A stretch of DNA of 64,000 bases from Selenomonas sp. Lineage in GTDB: Bacteria; Bacillota_C; Negativicutes; Selenomonadales; Selenomonadaceae. The stretch lies in assembly GCF_024699275.1 (NCBI RefSeq), contig NZ_JAILPX010000074.1, positions 1 through 64,000 on the forward strand, written 5' to 3'. Under the pieces are notes generated by a model, which was given only the letters and a program-made list of their open reading frames with translations, was not told the origin of the DNA and ran no database searches. A program made the translations under genes and the position numbers. Each line of letters opens with the position of its first letter. The stretch's first letter is position 1. Below, in pieces: positions 34,527 through 44,105 of the stretch.

Positions 34527-34855
34527 AGAAAACCCCTGGTTAGACCAGGGGTTCCTTAAAGCTTTAGCGATGAGTCTCTAAAGGAAAGGAAAAACCTCCC
34601 TAGAAAATAATTATTGCGGTCCGTCAACTGCAAAATTATGAATAGGGAGGTTTTGTCGTAATGCAAAAGAACGACATCCATAGTTTATCACACACGAAAT
34701 GGGAGTGTAAATATCACATTGTTTTTGCGCCGAAGTATAGGCGGAAAGTGTTTTTCGGACAAATGAGGTATGAGATAGGAAAGATAATACGTGAATTGTG
34801 TAGATGGAAGGGGGTGAATTTACTGGAAGCTGAGGCGTGTCCAGACCACATTTAG
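34527..34855 (+). mobile_element. IS200/IS605-family remnant (left end and start of tnpA)
   Basis: The left-end hairpin AACCCCTGGT / ACCAGGGGTT (34531-34553) is followed by a 12-bp inverted repeat, AAAACCTCCCTA (34591-34602) with TAGGGAGGTTTT (34643-34654), which buries the ribosome site as known for IS200. The element breaks off after 65 codons of tnpA, exactly where leader copy B begins. Confidence 0.8.
34661..34855 (+). pseudogene. tnpA: IS200-type TnpA transposase, truncated
   Basis: The frame gives IHSLSHTKWECKYHIVFAPK, YRRKVFFGQMRYEIGKIIRE and EAEACPDHI, the N-terminal part of Y1 transposases. It stops at the codon after CPDHI, before the HUH-partner and catalytic Tyr region, because the sequence switches to unrelated leader repeat DNA. 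A full TnpA is about 150 residues. It is non-functional. Confidence 0.85.
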
Positions 34856-35002
34856 GACGCCTCTGTCCTGCAAAAGCAATAGTATACTTATCAATAAGAG
34901 ACAAGCCAAAGAATAAAGGAGCCCAGACGAATCAATATTTCGTCCAGACTCCTTTGCCATTACTGATAAAGCTACAATAACATATTGTCAGTACAGTGTC
35001 AA
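34849..35002 (-). repeat. Structured leader repeat, copy B
   Basis: Alignable end to end with 31855-32006. It keeps a promoter (TTGACA 35002-34997, 17-base spacer, TATTGT 34979-34974), a 14-bp hairpin (arms 34952-34939 and 34931-34918) in which several C-G or A-U pairs are replaced by G-U, and the GGACAGAGGCGTCC element. It has lost the terminator's 3' arm and the downstream gene; transcription would run antisense into the IS200 remnant. Confidence 0.75.
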
Positions 35003-35030
35003 GTTTGTGTTTTATGTAGTTGTCAACGTT

Positions 35031-38000
35031 TTATTGTAGCTTCGTGAAGATATATACGGCACGGATTTGATTCGGCATAGCACCGATATCTTGAATAGCG
35101 GATAGGATACCAGTCGAAAGAACGGCCCGAACCGCATTTTTACTTCCATGCATCAACACATTCAATGAATCTTTATCCTCTGGATAAATTGCCACAATAC
35201 CATTACCATACGTTACTTCATAATTTCCCTCGCGACTTTGATACATGAAATTGTAATCCTTAATCGAGTCCTTACGAATCTCCGAAGGCTCTGGAATCGT
35301 AACTTTTTGTGATGCCGGCATAATGGCTAATTTTTCCGGATTATAATTGATGGTGTAAATTCCATCTAGCGTTTTTGATTCACCATCTGTATGCAGAACC
35401 GGGATAGCCCCCTGTGTTTCGCTGCGGCCATCTTCGCCTTTATGTTCACCAACATGATTTTCCTGCGTAGAAGATGTATTTTCTCCCAACACAAGACCAA
35501 AAGAACCATCAGCGGCTACTTCAAAGGACTGTGTTGATGGCTCATTGTCACCTCCCGTAACCACAATAGAATTCGGTTGTAATAATGATCCTGCTATATT
35601 CACCGGAGCTTCGATATTGGGGTCCATCGTGCCGACTTCGGAAACAAAGCCGGCCTGGCCGCCAGAAACAGGTGCTGTCGATGAAAGCACAGACGAAACA
35701 GTTTGCGGTGTATCTGAACCGATTGTATGCGGGAGATTTGACTGTGTCCCTGCATCAATACTTGTTTTGATAGTTGTATTCGTAACCAATTCAATTGCTA
35801 TGTTTTCCGTCGGCTGCGGCTGCTCTGGTACCTCAGGCTCCGGTGTAGTCGGTTGTGATTCCGGTTCCGTTACCTGCGTATCGGGTTCATCTGTCGGCTG
35901 CGGCTGCTCTGGTACTTCAGGCTCCGGTGTAGTCGGCTGCGATTCCGGCTCCGTTACCTGCGTATCGGATTCATCTGTCGGTTGAGGTTTCTCTGGTACG
36001 GTTGGTTCCGGTGTAGTCGGTTGTGATTCCGGTTCCGTTACCTGCGTATCGGATTCATCTGTCGGTTGAGGTTTCTCTGGTACGGTTGGTTCCGGTGCAT
36101 TTTGCTGCGATTCCTGCTCCGTTATACTTTTTTGTGCCTCTTCAGCATAAATCGTTAAAGTTCCTGGGGCATAAGAGAAGTTATAATTTTTCGGATCTGT
36201 CCCTACAAAAGTCCAACCATCACTGACGTGAATTGCATCCTTGTACACACCAGCATCCGTTGTCGGCTTCATATTTTCATCATAGTACATCGTGACATGG
36301 GTGATTTGATCATCATCGAGTAAACCACGGCCAGAACCGGTTGTACCGCGCTCTACCGTATAGGCCTCTACTACGGGATTTTCTTCACCATAGGTACGTG
36401 AAGCAGAGCCTGCCGTAATTAAAACATCCCGCGGTTTGATATCCAGTTTTCCCGCTTGTTTATCAATTACGTAATCTCCTTTCTTCGCGTTTCCTATAAC
36501 ATTGACATCGGTGATATCAATTGCATAAGTACCAACGTTTGACCGTGAATTAGCCGTACTGGAATATTTCGTATTCAGACTATCGCCTGCCGCCAGTGTT
36601 CCTTCAGAAATTTTATACTGGAAATTTGGATTGTTTTCACCATATATTCGCGAATCATCGATTGCCTGGATGGTTAAGTGACGCGGAACAATCTTAAAAT
36701 CAATATGAATGGTTGCATTGAGATTATTATCGCCCGTGTATTCCACCAGACGATCCGTTTCGGTGGCAGTCCCCTGCGGAACACTGCCATAGACGGCACC
36801 TTCTGCCGGACCACCAGTTGTATTGACGTCGGTCGTTTTGGTTAATTTTTCATCCCATCGATAGGATTTATCCGGCTCATTGCGCAATGCATCAAGCAAC
36901 TGTTTATATTGGCTCCGCTCACGCTCCGTTCCCTTATGGTCTTTATCGGCCAGTTCCACCTTGAAGGCATCGCTGGTAATGAAATTGGCATTGCCATCAC
37001 CGTAAGTGCGTTCGGAGGTTACGTTTACGACCAAGGGCTTGGTATAGGCCAGGACATTTCCATCCCAACCATAATCTTTCTGTTTCGGATTTTTGATTTC
37101 CGAATCATCCTGGGTATCGTAACGAATTCCGTTGGGAACCAGTGTGCCAGGGTTATCGCCTTCCGGGCTGTCCGTATGGATAATCCACCGCTGCGATTCT
37201 GGCGTCTTTATGACTTCTTTGCCTGGTTTAGTATTTTCATTGATGAAATGACCCTTGGACGCATCCAGCATCACTCCCCCCACGGTCGATTCAATACTGC
37301 CCGTGGAATCGATTTTTAGGTTACCATCCGTCTGGAAAGTAACCGTCTCCCCTTGAATATGGCCCGTAATCGTGGTTGTATTTTCGGTAACGGTTTTACC
37401 GTTTGCCGGTGTATTGTTTATGGCCACGGTTTTACCAGTCACATCGCCGATTTCCTTGATATGGTTTTCCGGATTGGACAGGTTGATATCGCCACCTGAT
37501 GCAATTGTTACCTTATCGGCAGACAGGCCGCCACCGGTACTGCTCTGGTCGACATCACCTTTCGTCTGGATATTAACCACACTGGTGGTCGTGCCATTAC
37601 TCTTAGGCGCCGTAAAATCATTGACCGTAATCTTACCCGTATGATCCTCGCCGCCAAAATTGATTTCGTTAAAGCCATGGAAAATCGCAGTTTCCTTGGT
37701 CGTATCGGTATCAAACCAGGCCTTATCAATATCCAGCCCCTCTGTACCGGTCTTACCAATATGGATTTCCCGTTCCGGGTCAAAGGTATCCAGGGTCAAC
37801 TTGCCGCCCTGTGTCGTCTTAATACTATTGCTCCCCTGGCTCGTGTCGTTCGTCAGACTGTTGGTCGAAATGTTGACATTACCCGTTGTGGTTTCAATAT
37901 CCACACCGGAGAGTACAACGTTCTGGCTATGGATGTTATAATCCTTTTCGCCAAAGGACATCTTGCCGCTGATTTTGACCGCCGCCTGGGCATTCCGATA

Positions 38001-41000
38001 CCCTTGGATTACGTTAATCGTATCCTCGAAGTTGATGGTGCCCGCCTGCTCATAGCTGCCCTTGCCGGCACCGCGGCCGATATTGATGGCATCAAAGCCC
38101 TTGGCAAAAACACGCGTCTTAGAATCCGCATCAAAGTAAGACGAATCCAGATACAGCGCCTCCAGATACAGCGCCTCCAGCCCCAACTGCCCGTCAAAGC
38201 TCCCGACTTTAATGCCGCGATTCTCATCAAGGGTCCGGATATTGAGCTGACCGCCTTTAGCACCCGGCTTGCCAGCCGTTTTGATAGTTCCTTCCGCGTT
38301 GTTGCTCGTCAGATCTACCGTATCAGCAGTCAGCGTAATATTGCCGCTTTCAGTCTCGATGGTGCTGGCCCCATTCATCTTGAAGGTTCCCGCCATAAAT
38401 TCGATACCATCTGTTCCGGCTAAATGGATATGGGTCTGTCCGCTGATTGTTGTGGTTTTAGACTTGCTTACCGCCTGCTCAAAACCTGAACGAACCGTTG
38501 TGGGATCCAGGAAATGCAAATCTGTCGACGAATCGATGTTTGCATCTCCATAGCCACTGCCCAAATAGATATGACGGAAGCCATCTGCGATGGCGGGATT
38601 CTTATCATAACCGCCAAACCATGCCGATTGGAGATTCAAAGCCCCCTGGCCGTGCTTGTTAATGGCTGTATCGCCAATATTCAGGGCAACGCCCTCAGTC
38701 TTCTGCTCCATGGTAAGGTCGCCCTTGCCTGCAAGTTTTGCCTCATCCACGAGATCGAGCTGATCCGTCTTGAGATGGATATCACCGGTCGTGGCGGTAA
38801 TGCCTTCGAGGCCGCCGACATTGCCGACCGAAAGCTTTTTTCCAGCCGCTTCTTCAATCGCAATGCTTTTTGCCCTAGCCGCGACCTTGCCAATCGCATT
38901 ATTGCCTTCAAGCTCCACAGCGCCGCCCACAAAAGCCACATTATCCGCCTGAAGTCCCGAGCCGCTAATTGTACCTGCAGTGCTGGTGGTCAGCACTGTC
39001 GGCTTTTGCAGGGTCCCGCCAGCAATCGTAATGGCCTGCTGGTCCTCGTTGCCGATGGCAAAACTGCTGAAACTATTGGCAAATGCTCCTGTACCGTCAA
39101 GTAACGCGTCATAGAGATTGAGACCGCCAGCCTGTTTATCCTTGGTAATGGAAATAGTTGTCGAACCGTCGTAGGTTGAAAGGCCTAAGGTGCCTGTGCC
39201 CAGAATGGTCTTGCCATCCGTTCCTTTAAGCTGGCCGAGGTCATTGGTATAGATATTGAGCTGGCTGGCACCAGCCGCACCGCTTTGGGCTTCAAAACTG
39301 CCGCCTATTTCATTGGCAATCCTGCCGGCCTTTAGTGTAACGGCCTTGCCAGCTGCCACGCTATTGGCGCCTTTGAATACAATGGCGCCGCCGGCTCCAT
39401 TCTGCAGGGTCAGGCTATTCGTAAAGCCAACCCGGTCAATGGACAGCGTGCCAGTTCCGGTTTCATTTCCCAGCATCAGCTCCGTAAAGCCATCGCCGAA
39501 AATACCGCCATTGATATCAGCCGCCGTAATGTGCAGCCCGTTTTCCGCTGCCGTCAGATCCTGCTCCACCAACATATTGGTCCCGGCATTCTTCGTCGAC
39601 AGCGTCAACTCACCTTTTCCCTGAACATTCGTTGTGGCGTCACCGCGGTCTACCGTCAGATTATCCGTCTTCATGGCAAAGCTGCCCGATCCGCCATCGA
39701 TAAGCGCATCAGTTCCGATCGTTAACGCATCAGCCGTCAGTGTGACACTGCCTTTGCCAGCCGCTGAGGATTCCACAGGTCCTGCTTGAACGGCCAGCTT
39801 TGCCCCATCGCCCAGCTTGATTTCCTTAGCCATTGCATTGACCGTGGTATTCGCACCATTAATGGTCAGCGTCTTACCGGCAGCAAGCTCAATCGCACCA
39901 TCCGAACTCCCCAGAGTAAGTTCCGTAGCGGCCGCCGGTTCGGTACTGCCCAGCGTGACATCCTCCATAACGTGGACGCCCTTAGCACCGGAAATCTTAA
40001 CGGATTTATCGATTCCTCCCTGATACAGGTAAACATTCTCCTTCGTGGTAATACCGAAGTCACTGAATCCCGTCAGGTTGGAATTTACCGTGCCATAGCC
40101 AATTTTATAGCCCTGCTCCTCACCATCCGGCAAGGAAAAACCGGCACCACCCAGATAGATGTTTTTGCCCTCAGGCGTCGTGATATTAAGCTTGCCCGAG
40201 CCATTGATGATTCCCTCGCCTAAGTCGAGACTATCCGTCAGATTCAGATTCAGGTTGTGATTCGCAATATCGGTTGTACTATCTTTGTCCAGTTGCAATC
40301 CTGTCGCATGAACCGTCAGATCACCGCCCACGATATTGCTGTCGGCAAATTCCACCTGATTTTCGGTGCGCACCGTGGTTTTCGAAGAGAAATTCGTATG
40401 CTTGATGATGACTTTGCCCGTTTGGGAAACGCCGTCCTGCTCATCGGTCCGGCGGCCAATGATGAGCTCACCATAAGAATTACCGAACGCCCCCGTCTGG
40501 GCAAATGCATCGCTGTCAATATTCAGTGCGCCCTCATGTTCCTTCGTATCGATGGCAATTGTCTTGTCGGCAGTAGTGGTATAGACCTGCACCTTGCCGC
40601 TTGTCGTCACCTTGCCCGTCGCTTTTCCCTTGGCAATCGCATCGGCCGAAATCGAGATATCGGCAGCACCGGTATCAATTGTGCCCATGGTCAGCCCCTT
40701 ATCCGCCGCCATGGTAATCTTAACCGCACCAGCTTTGGTGGTTATGCCCTCTGCCGTTGCAGTCTGGTCTCCGTTGCGGTTTTCAACAGAACCAATCGTC
40801 ATATCGGTTTCGTTGTTCACCGTCAATGCACCGGAAATGTTCGCCGCTAAGGTCTTAATTTCGTTACGTTCTCCCGTAAGATCTGCCTTCCCGCCCTGCA
40901 AAAGCAAAGCATCGGCCTGAATGCTGCCACCGTCTTCGGCAATGCCCTTCTCAGCCGCCAGGACCAAGGATTTAGCCGTAACATTGCCCGTAATCGTCGC

Positions 41001-44000
41001 CGTCTGACCGGATTTCACCGTCAGATAGGCTGGCGTCTCAGCCATATCACCAAGAGAAACTGCTCCACCACTTTCCGAGCCGATGATGACATTTTTGAAG
41101 GTATCCCCGATCTTGCCGAGACTTTCTGCCGTGATATAAGCGGATGCATCATTCCCACCAATGGTGTAAGACTCCGTATTGCTTCGTGCAAAGGACAGTG
41201 TGCCAGTATTCTGCTTTGAGAATATGCCTTCCAGAGATAATTTATCGGCTTTAACCGCAATGTCTGCTGTGCCCGCATCGAGTTCACTGCCCGCTTCCAT
41301 AGCAAAGCCATCTTTTCCGGCTGCAGTAAAGGCCATCGCCTTATCGCCGGAGGAAACCTTGCCCTTTACGGTAATCGAGGAGCCTGAGGTAAAGGAGACA
41401 TTATCGTTTACGGTTAACGTGCCGATATTGACAGCTCCCGTATCCTTGCTGCCAAAATGAATCCCGGAAAAACCAGCGGCAGCAAAACCGATACCAGAAA
41501 GCTCGACATCACCTTTCGCATCGCCCAGGCCAAAGCTCTTGCCAACCGTCAGCGTATCAATGGTCAGCACACCTTTCCCCCGAACAGAATCATCGGCCAG
41601 GGAAAAGGAATCAGCTTTCAGCTCAATATCGCCGGCCGTAGAATGAACGGCACCAGCTGCCGATGTCAGGATACCATCCGATTGAATCTGAATATCCTTT
41701 ACTGCCGTCAACTGCCCTTCGGCATCGCCTAACGTTAACCCCCCGTTTTGACGGGAACTGGTATTCTTAATCGACAGGCTATTAGCCTGGCCCTTGATGA
41801 CAGCGACATCGGTATTGAGTTTGACATCACCCTTTGTTTCGACATCCAGGACCTCTGCGGTAATTTTGCCGGCGTCCGTCGCCTGGACTTTTCCCGCCGT
41901 CCTGAGGGTAATACCCTGATCGGTCTTGAGCCCCGCGTTAAGTGCCAGCGAACCACCATGGATTACAAAATCGCCCGTCGTCTCGATATCGCTGCCGACC
42001 TGAACCAGACCGGCATTATCCTCCGCGCCGATTTTCGTTTTGGCAAAGCCGCCATCGAGCAGTTTCCCGGACACCTGCAGGCCTTCGCCGCTTCCCAGCG
42101 AAATCGTGCCATTACGGGTCTCCGTCTGAATCGAAAGGACACCCTTCTGCCCATCATCCGCCACACTCTGAATCTTACCAGAACCCTTGACCGCATCCAT
42201 CGTCAGCTGCATATCCCTGGCAATCAACTCACCATCATAGGCCAGACCATTGCCGCCCGCTTCGTTATGCGCCAGCAGCGAAAGCTTACCTATCCCGGCA
42301 TCCACCGTGCCGGTAATCTGAACACCGTCCGAATTCTCATCATTCGTAGCCCCATGCAGGGTAATATCACCGCCAGCTGTTGCAATCTTGCCCGCCAGCT
42401 GAATGCCGCTTTCCCCTTTCACAGTCGCTCTGGCCATATCGTCCTTGTTGCCGCCGTGGAAGTAGACACTTCCCCCATTGGTGGTAATCGTGGAGGAAGC
42501 AGCCTGGCTGATCTTGCCTCCCATGAATTTGCCTTTATTGCCGCTGTTGGACTGGAAATCAAGATTCAGTTGGTCCCCTTTGATGTCCTTGTTGATGATA
42601 ATGTCCCGGGCAGCTTCTAAGGACAGGGTGGCATTGGTACCGCTGCTCTTTATCGCTCCATCCACAACGATATCGCCATCGTCTGTTCCGGCACTGCCTG
42701 TCGAAATCCGCACCTTGGTATTATCTTTTAAGGCCGCATTGATTACGGTATTGGCAATTTGGGAATTCGGTTTTCCTGCCGTATAATCCGCGTTGATTTT
42801 CTCGCTGGCATCATCACCACCCTCGGTAATGGTCACATTATAAGGATCCAGTAGCCATTCCCCCTGCTGCTGGTCGCTGGCCGCCGAAACCTCTCCGGTC
42901 ACATCGAGTACGTGACCAGATGTCTCGACCCGGCCGCCTGCACCAGTTCCTTTCCCTCGTGCAGAAATCGTGCCCTGGAAGCTGGTTTTGCCATCAGACC
43001 AAACAGCCACTTGGCCACCATGGCCATTTTCAGCCTGTGCATCTGCCTTAATATTGGCTCCCGCTTCAATCTGCACCTGTTTTGCATGGGCAAGGTCACC
43101 GCTGCCCTGCCAGCCGCCGCCGATTTCCACTTTACCGCCATCCGTGCCACGGACATCAATCGTGCTGCCGGCTTTTACCTTCACATCATCGGCTGTCAGC
43201 TGCACCCTGCCCGTTTTCCCGTCAAAACTCTGGGCCTTGATCATGCCTTCCTGGTTGAGCACGGAGTTCGTCAACTCGTCTCCTGCTGCTGCCGACATGA
43301 AAACCAGGCCTCCGTCCGCTTCGACGAGACCTCGGTTTGTCACAACATGGTCCACAGCTTCCTGGCTGGGAATAACGGACACTTTGCCATCACCATTGAA
43401 ATCCAGGGAAATCGCAGATCCGGCTGCTAGTGCCGCCGTGCCCTTCTGGGCCACAATGACACCGTCATTTTCGGCTTCCTTGCCCAACAAAGCCACTAAG
43501 CCCTGATTCTGGGCAATCAATTCTCCGTTATTGATGACTTTTCCGCTGTCCTTCTGGCTGACAAAAGCATAGCGGCCTGCCATAAAATCTGCATTGCTGA
43601 TATCAAGGGTAGATGCAATGATTGAACTGGCATTGACCTGCGCTCCGGGAGCAAAAAGGATTCCTGCCGGATTGACGACAAACACACGGCCATTTGCCTG
43701 TAAAGCCCCCAGTATCTGGGTGGCATGGCCGTCCATCACGCGATTCAGGATAGCCGCCTGACTATTGGGCTGCAAAATATTGACGCGCTCATTAGCGCCA
43801 ATATTAAAGGATTGCCAGTTGATGACCGCATTCTGGCTCATCTGACGAATAGCCATCTCGGCATTTTTCTGGGCGATTTCGGCAGCGCCTGCCACCACCT
43901 GCCCGCCCTGCGGCATTGCCAAGGTCTGGGGAGCGCTGCCCACCATCATGACACCTGCCGCCATAAAACTGGCACTGCGACGCAGCTGACGCATCAAAAA

Positions 44001-44084
44001 ATTGCTTCTATTCCTGCGACGGGCCGCAGCCCGACGACATTTTCTCGAAACTCTCACTTTGCTTCTATCCTCATTTCCCTGCAT
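35031..44084 (-). CDS. Two-partner-secretion exoprotein (haemagglutinin-like TpsA)
   Basis: About 3017 residues. An extended arginine-rich signal region (RKCRRAAARRRNRSNFLMRQL, then FMAAGVMMVGSAPQTLA) precedes the TPS/haemagglutination domain: NAVINWQSFNIGANERVNI, NRVMDGHATQILGALQANGRVFVVNPAGILF. A very long repetitive beta-helix follows. Near the C-terminus lie MBG-type Ig-like repeats (RTYGDGN, RIYGENNPNF, RTYGEENPVV), then a Pro-rich 28-residue tandem repeat. It is secreted through the partner TpsB just upstream, whose stop is adjacent. A TTG start at 44105 is possible; ATG 44084 begins MQGNEDRSKV. There is no strong ribosome site, so translation may be coupled. An adhesin role is inferred. 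Confidence 0.88.
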   Translation of the reverse strand: MQGNEDRSKVRVSRKCRRAAARRRNRSNFLMRQLRRSASFMAAGVMMVGSAPQTLAMPQGGQVVAGAAEIAQKNAEMAIRQMSQNAVINWQSFNIGANERVNILQPNSQAAILNRVMDGHATQILGALQANGRVFVVNPAGILFAPGAQVNASSIIASTLDISNADFMAGRYAFVSQKDSGKVINNGELIAQNQGLVALLGKEAENDGVIVAQKGTAALAAGSAISLDFNGDGKVSVIPSQEAVDHVVTNRGLVEADGGLVFMSAAAGDELTNSVLNQEGMIKAQSFDGKTGRVQLTADDVKVKAGSTIDVRGTDGGKVEIGGGWQGSGDLAHAKQVQIEAGANIKADAQAENGHGGQVAVWSDGKTSFQGTISARGKGTGAGGRVETSGHVLDVTGEVSAASDQQQGEWLLDPYNVTITEGGDDASEKINADYTAGKPNSQIANTVINAALKDNTKVRISTGSAGTDDGDIVVDGAIKSSGTNATLSLEAARDIIINKDIKGDQLNLDFQSNSGNKGKFMGGKISQAASSTITTNGGSVYFHGGNKDDMARATVKGESGIQLAGKIATAGGDITLHGATNDENSDGVQITGTVDAGIGKLSLLAHNEAGGNGLAYDGELIARDMQLTMDAVKGSGKIQSVADDGQKGVLSIQTETRNGTISLGSGEGLQVSGKLLDGGFAKTKIGAEDNAGLVQVGSDIETTGDFVIHGGSLALNAGLKTDQGITLRTAGKVQATDAGKITAEVLDVETKGDVKLNTDVAVIKGQANSLSIKNTSSRQNGGLTLGDAEGQLTAVKDIQIQSDGILTSAAGAVHSTAGDIELKADSFSLADDSVRGKGVLTIDTLTVGKSFGLGDAKGDVELSGIGFAAAGFSGIHFGSKDTGAVNIGTLTVNDNVSFTSGSSITVKGKVSSGDKAMAFTAAGKDGFAMEAGSELDAGTADIAVKADKLSLEGIFSKQNTGTLSFARSNTESYTIGGNDASAYITAESLGKIGDTFKNVIIGSESGGAVSLGDMAETPAYLTVKSGQTATITGNVTAKSLVLAAEKGIAEDGGSIQADALLLQGGKADLTGERNEIKTLAANISGALTVNNETDMTIGSVENRNGDQTATAEGITTKAGAVKITMAADKGLTMGTIDTGAADISISADAIAKGKATGKVTTSGKVQVYTTTADKTIAIDTKEHEGALNIDSDAFAQTGAFGNSYGELIIGRRTDEQDGVSQTGKVIIKHTNFSSKTTVRTENQVEFADSNIVGGDLTVHATGLQLDKDSTTDIANHNLNLNLTDSLDLGEGIINGSGKLNITTPEGKNIYLGGAGFSLPDGEEQGYKIGYGTVNSNLTGFSDFGITTKENVYLYQGGIDKSVKISGAKGVHVMEDVTLGSTEPAAATELTLGSSDGAIELAAGKTLTINGANTTVNAMAKEIKLGDGAKLAVQAGPVESSAAGKGSVTLTADALTIGTDALIDGGSGSFAMKTDNLTVDRGDATTNVQGKGELTLSTKNAGTNMLVEQDLTAAENGLHITAADINGGIFGDGFTELMLGNETGTGTLSIDRVGFTNSLTLQNGAGGAIVFKGANSVAAGKAVTLKAGRIANEIGGSFEAQSGAAGASQLNIYTNDLGQLKGTDGKTILGTGTLGLSTYDGSTTISITKDKQAGGLNLYDALLDGTGAFANSFSSFAIGNEDQQAITIAGGTLQKPTVLTTSTAGTISGSGLQADNVAFVGGAVELEGNNAIGKVAARAKSIAIEEAAGKKLSVGNVGGLEGITATTGDIHLKTDQLDLVDEAKLAGKGDLTMEQKTEGVALNIGDTAINKHGQGALNLQSAWFGGYDKNPAIADGFRHIYLGSGYGDANIDSSTDLHFLDPTTVRSGFEQAVSKSKTTTISGQTHIHLAGTDGIEFMAGTFKMNGASTIETESGNITLTADTVDLTSNNAEGTIKTAGKPGAKGGQLNIRTLDENRGIKVGSFDGQLGLEALYLEALYLDSSYFDADSKTRVFAKGFDAINIGRGAGKGSYEQAGTINFEDTINVIQGYRNAQAAVKISGKMSFGEKDYNIHSQNVVLSGVDIETTTGNVNISTNSLTNDTSQGSNSIKTTQGGKLTLDTFDPEREIHIGKTGTEGLDIDKAWFDTDTTKETAIFHGFNEINFGGEDHTGKITVNDFTAPKSNGTTTSVVNIQTKGDVDQSSTGGGLSADKVTIASGGDINLSNPENHIKEIGDVTGKTVAINNTPANGKTVTENTTTITGHIQGETVTFQTDGNLKIDSTGSIESTVGGVMLDASKGHFINENTKPGKEVIKTPESQRWIIHTDSPEGDNPGTLVPNGIRYDTQDDSEIKNPKQKDYGWDGNVLAYTKPLVVNVTSERTYGDGNANFITSDAFKVELADKDHKGTERERSQYKQLLDALRNEPDKSYRWDEKLTKTTDVNTTGGPAEGAVYGSVPQGTATETDRLVEYTGDNNLNATIHIDFKIVPRHLTIQAIDDSRIYGENNPNFQYKISEGTLAAGDSLNTKYSSTANSRSNVGTYAIDITDVNVIGNAKKGDYVIDKQAGKLDIKPRDVLITAGSASRTYGEENPVVEAYTVERGTTGSGRGLLDDDQITHVTMYYDENMKPTTDAGVYKDAIHVSDGWTFVGTDPKNYNFSYAPGTLTIYAEEAQKSITEQESQQNAPEPTVPEKPQPTDESDTQVTEPESQPTTPEPTVPEKPQPTDESDTQVTEPESQPTTPEPEVPEQPQPTDEPDTQVTEPESQPTTPEPEVPEQPQPTENIAIELVTNTTIKTSIDAGTQSNLPHTIGSDTPQTVSSVLSSTAPVSGGQAGFVSEVGTMDPNIEAPVNIAGSLLQPNSIVVTGGDNEPSTQSFEVAADGSFGLVLGENTSSTQENHVGEHKGEDGRSETQGAIPVLHTDGESKTLDGIYTINYNPEKLAIMPASQKVTIPEPSEIRKDSIKDYNFMYQSREGNYEVTYGNGIVAIYPEDKDSLNVLMHGSKNAVRAVLSTGILSAIQDIGAMPNQIRAVYIFTKLQ
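35809..36120 (-). repeat. 84-bp in-frame tandem repeat inside tpsA
   Basis: Units begin at 35809, 35893, 35977 and 36061 (the last is partial). Each encodes a 28-residue Pro/Glu/Thr/Gln segment such as PQPTDESDTQVTEPESQP. The unit length is a multiple of three, so copy number can vary without breaking the frame. Confidence 0.9.
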
Positions 44085-44105
44085 TATTTCATCTATACGG
44101 AGCAA

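Noticed and set aside
35809..36120. Regular 84-bp repeats considered as a CRISPR array
   Set aside because: Units are contiguous with no spacers, in frame within tpsA, and encode a Pro-rich repeat.
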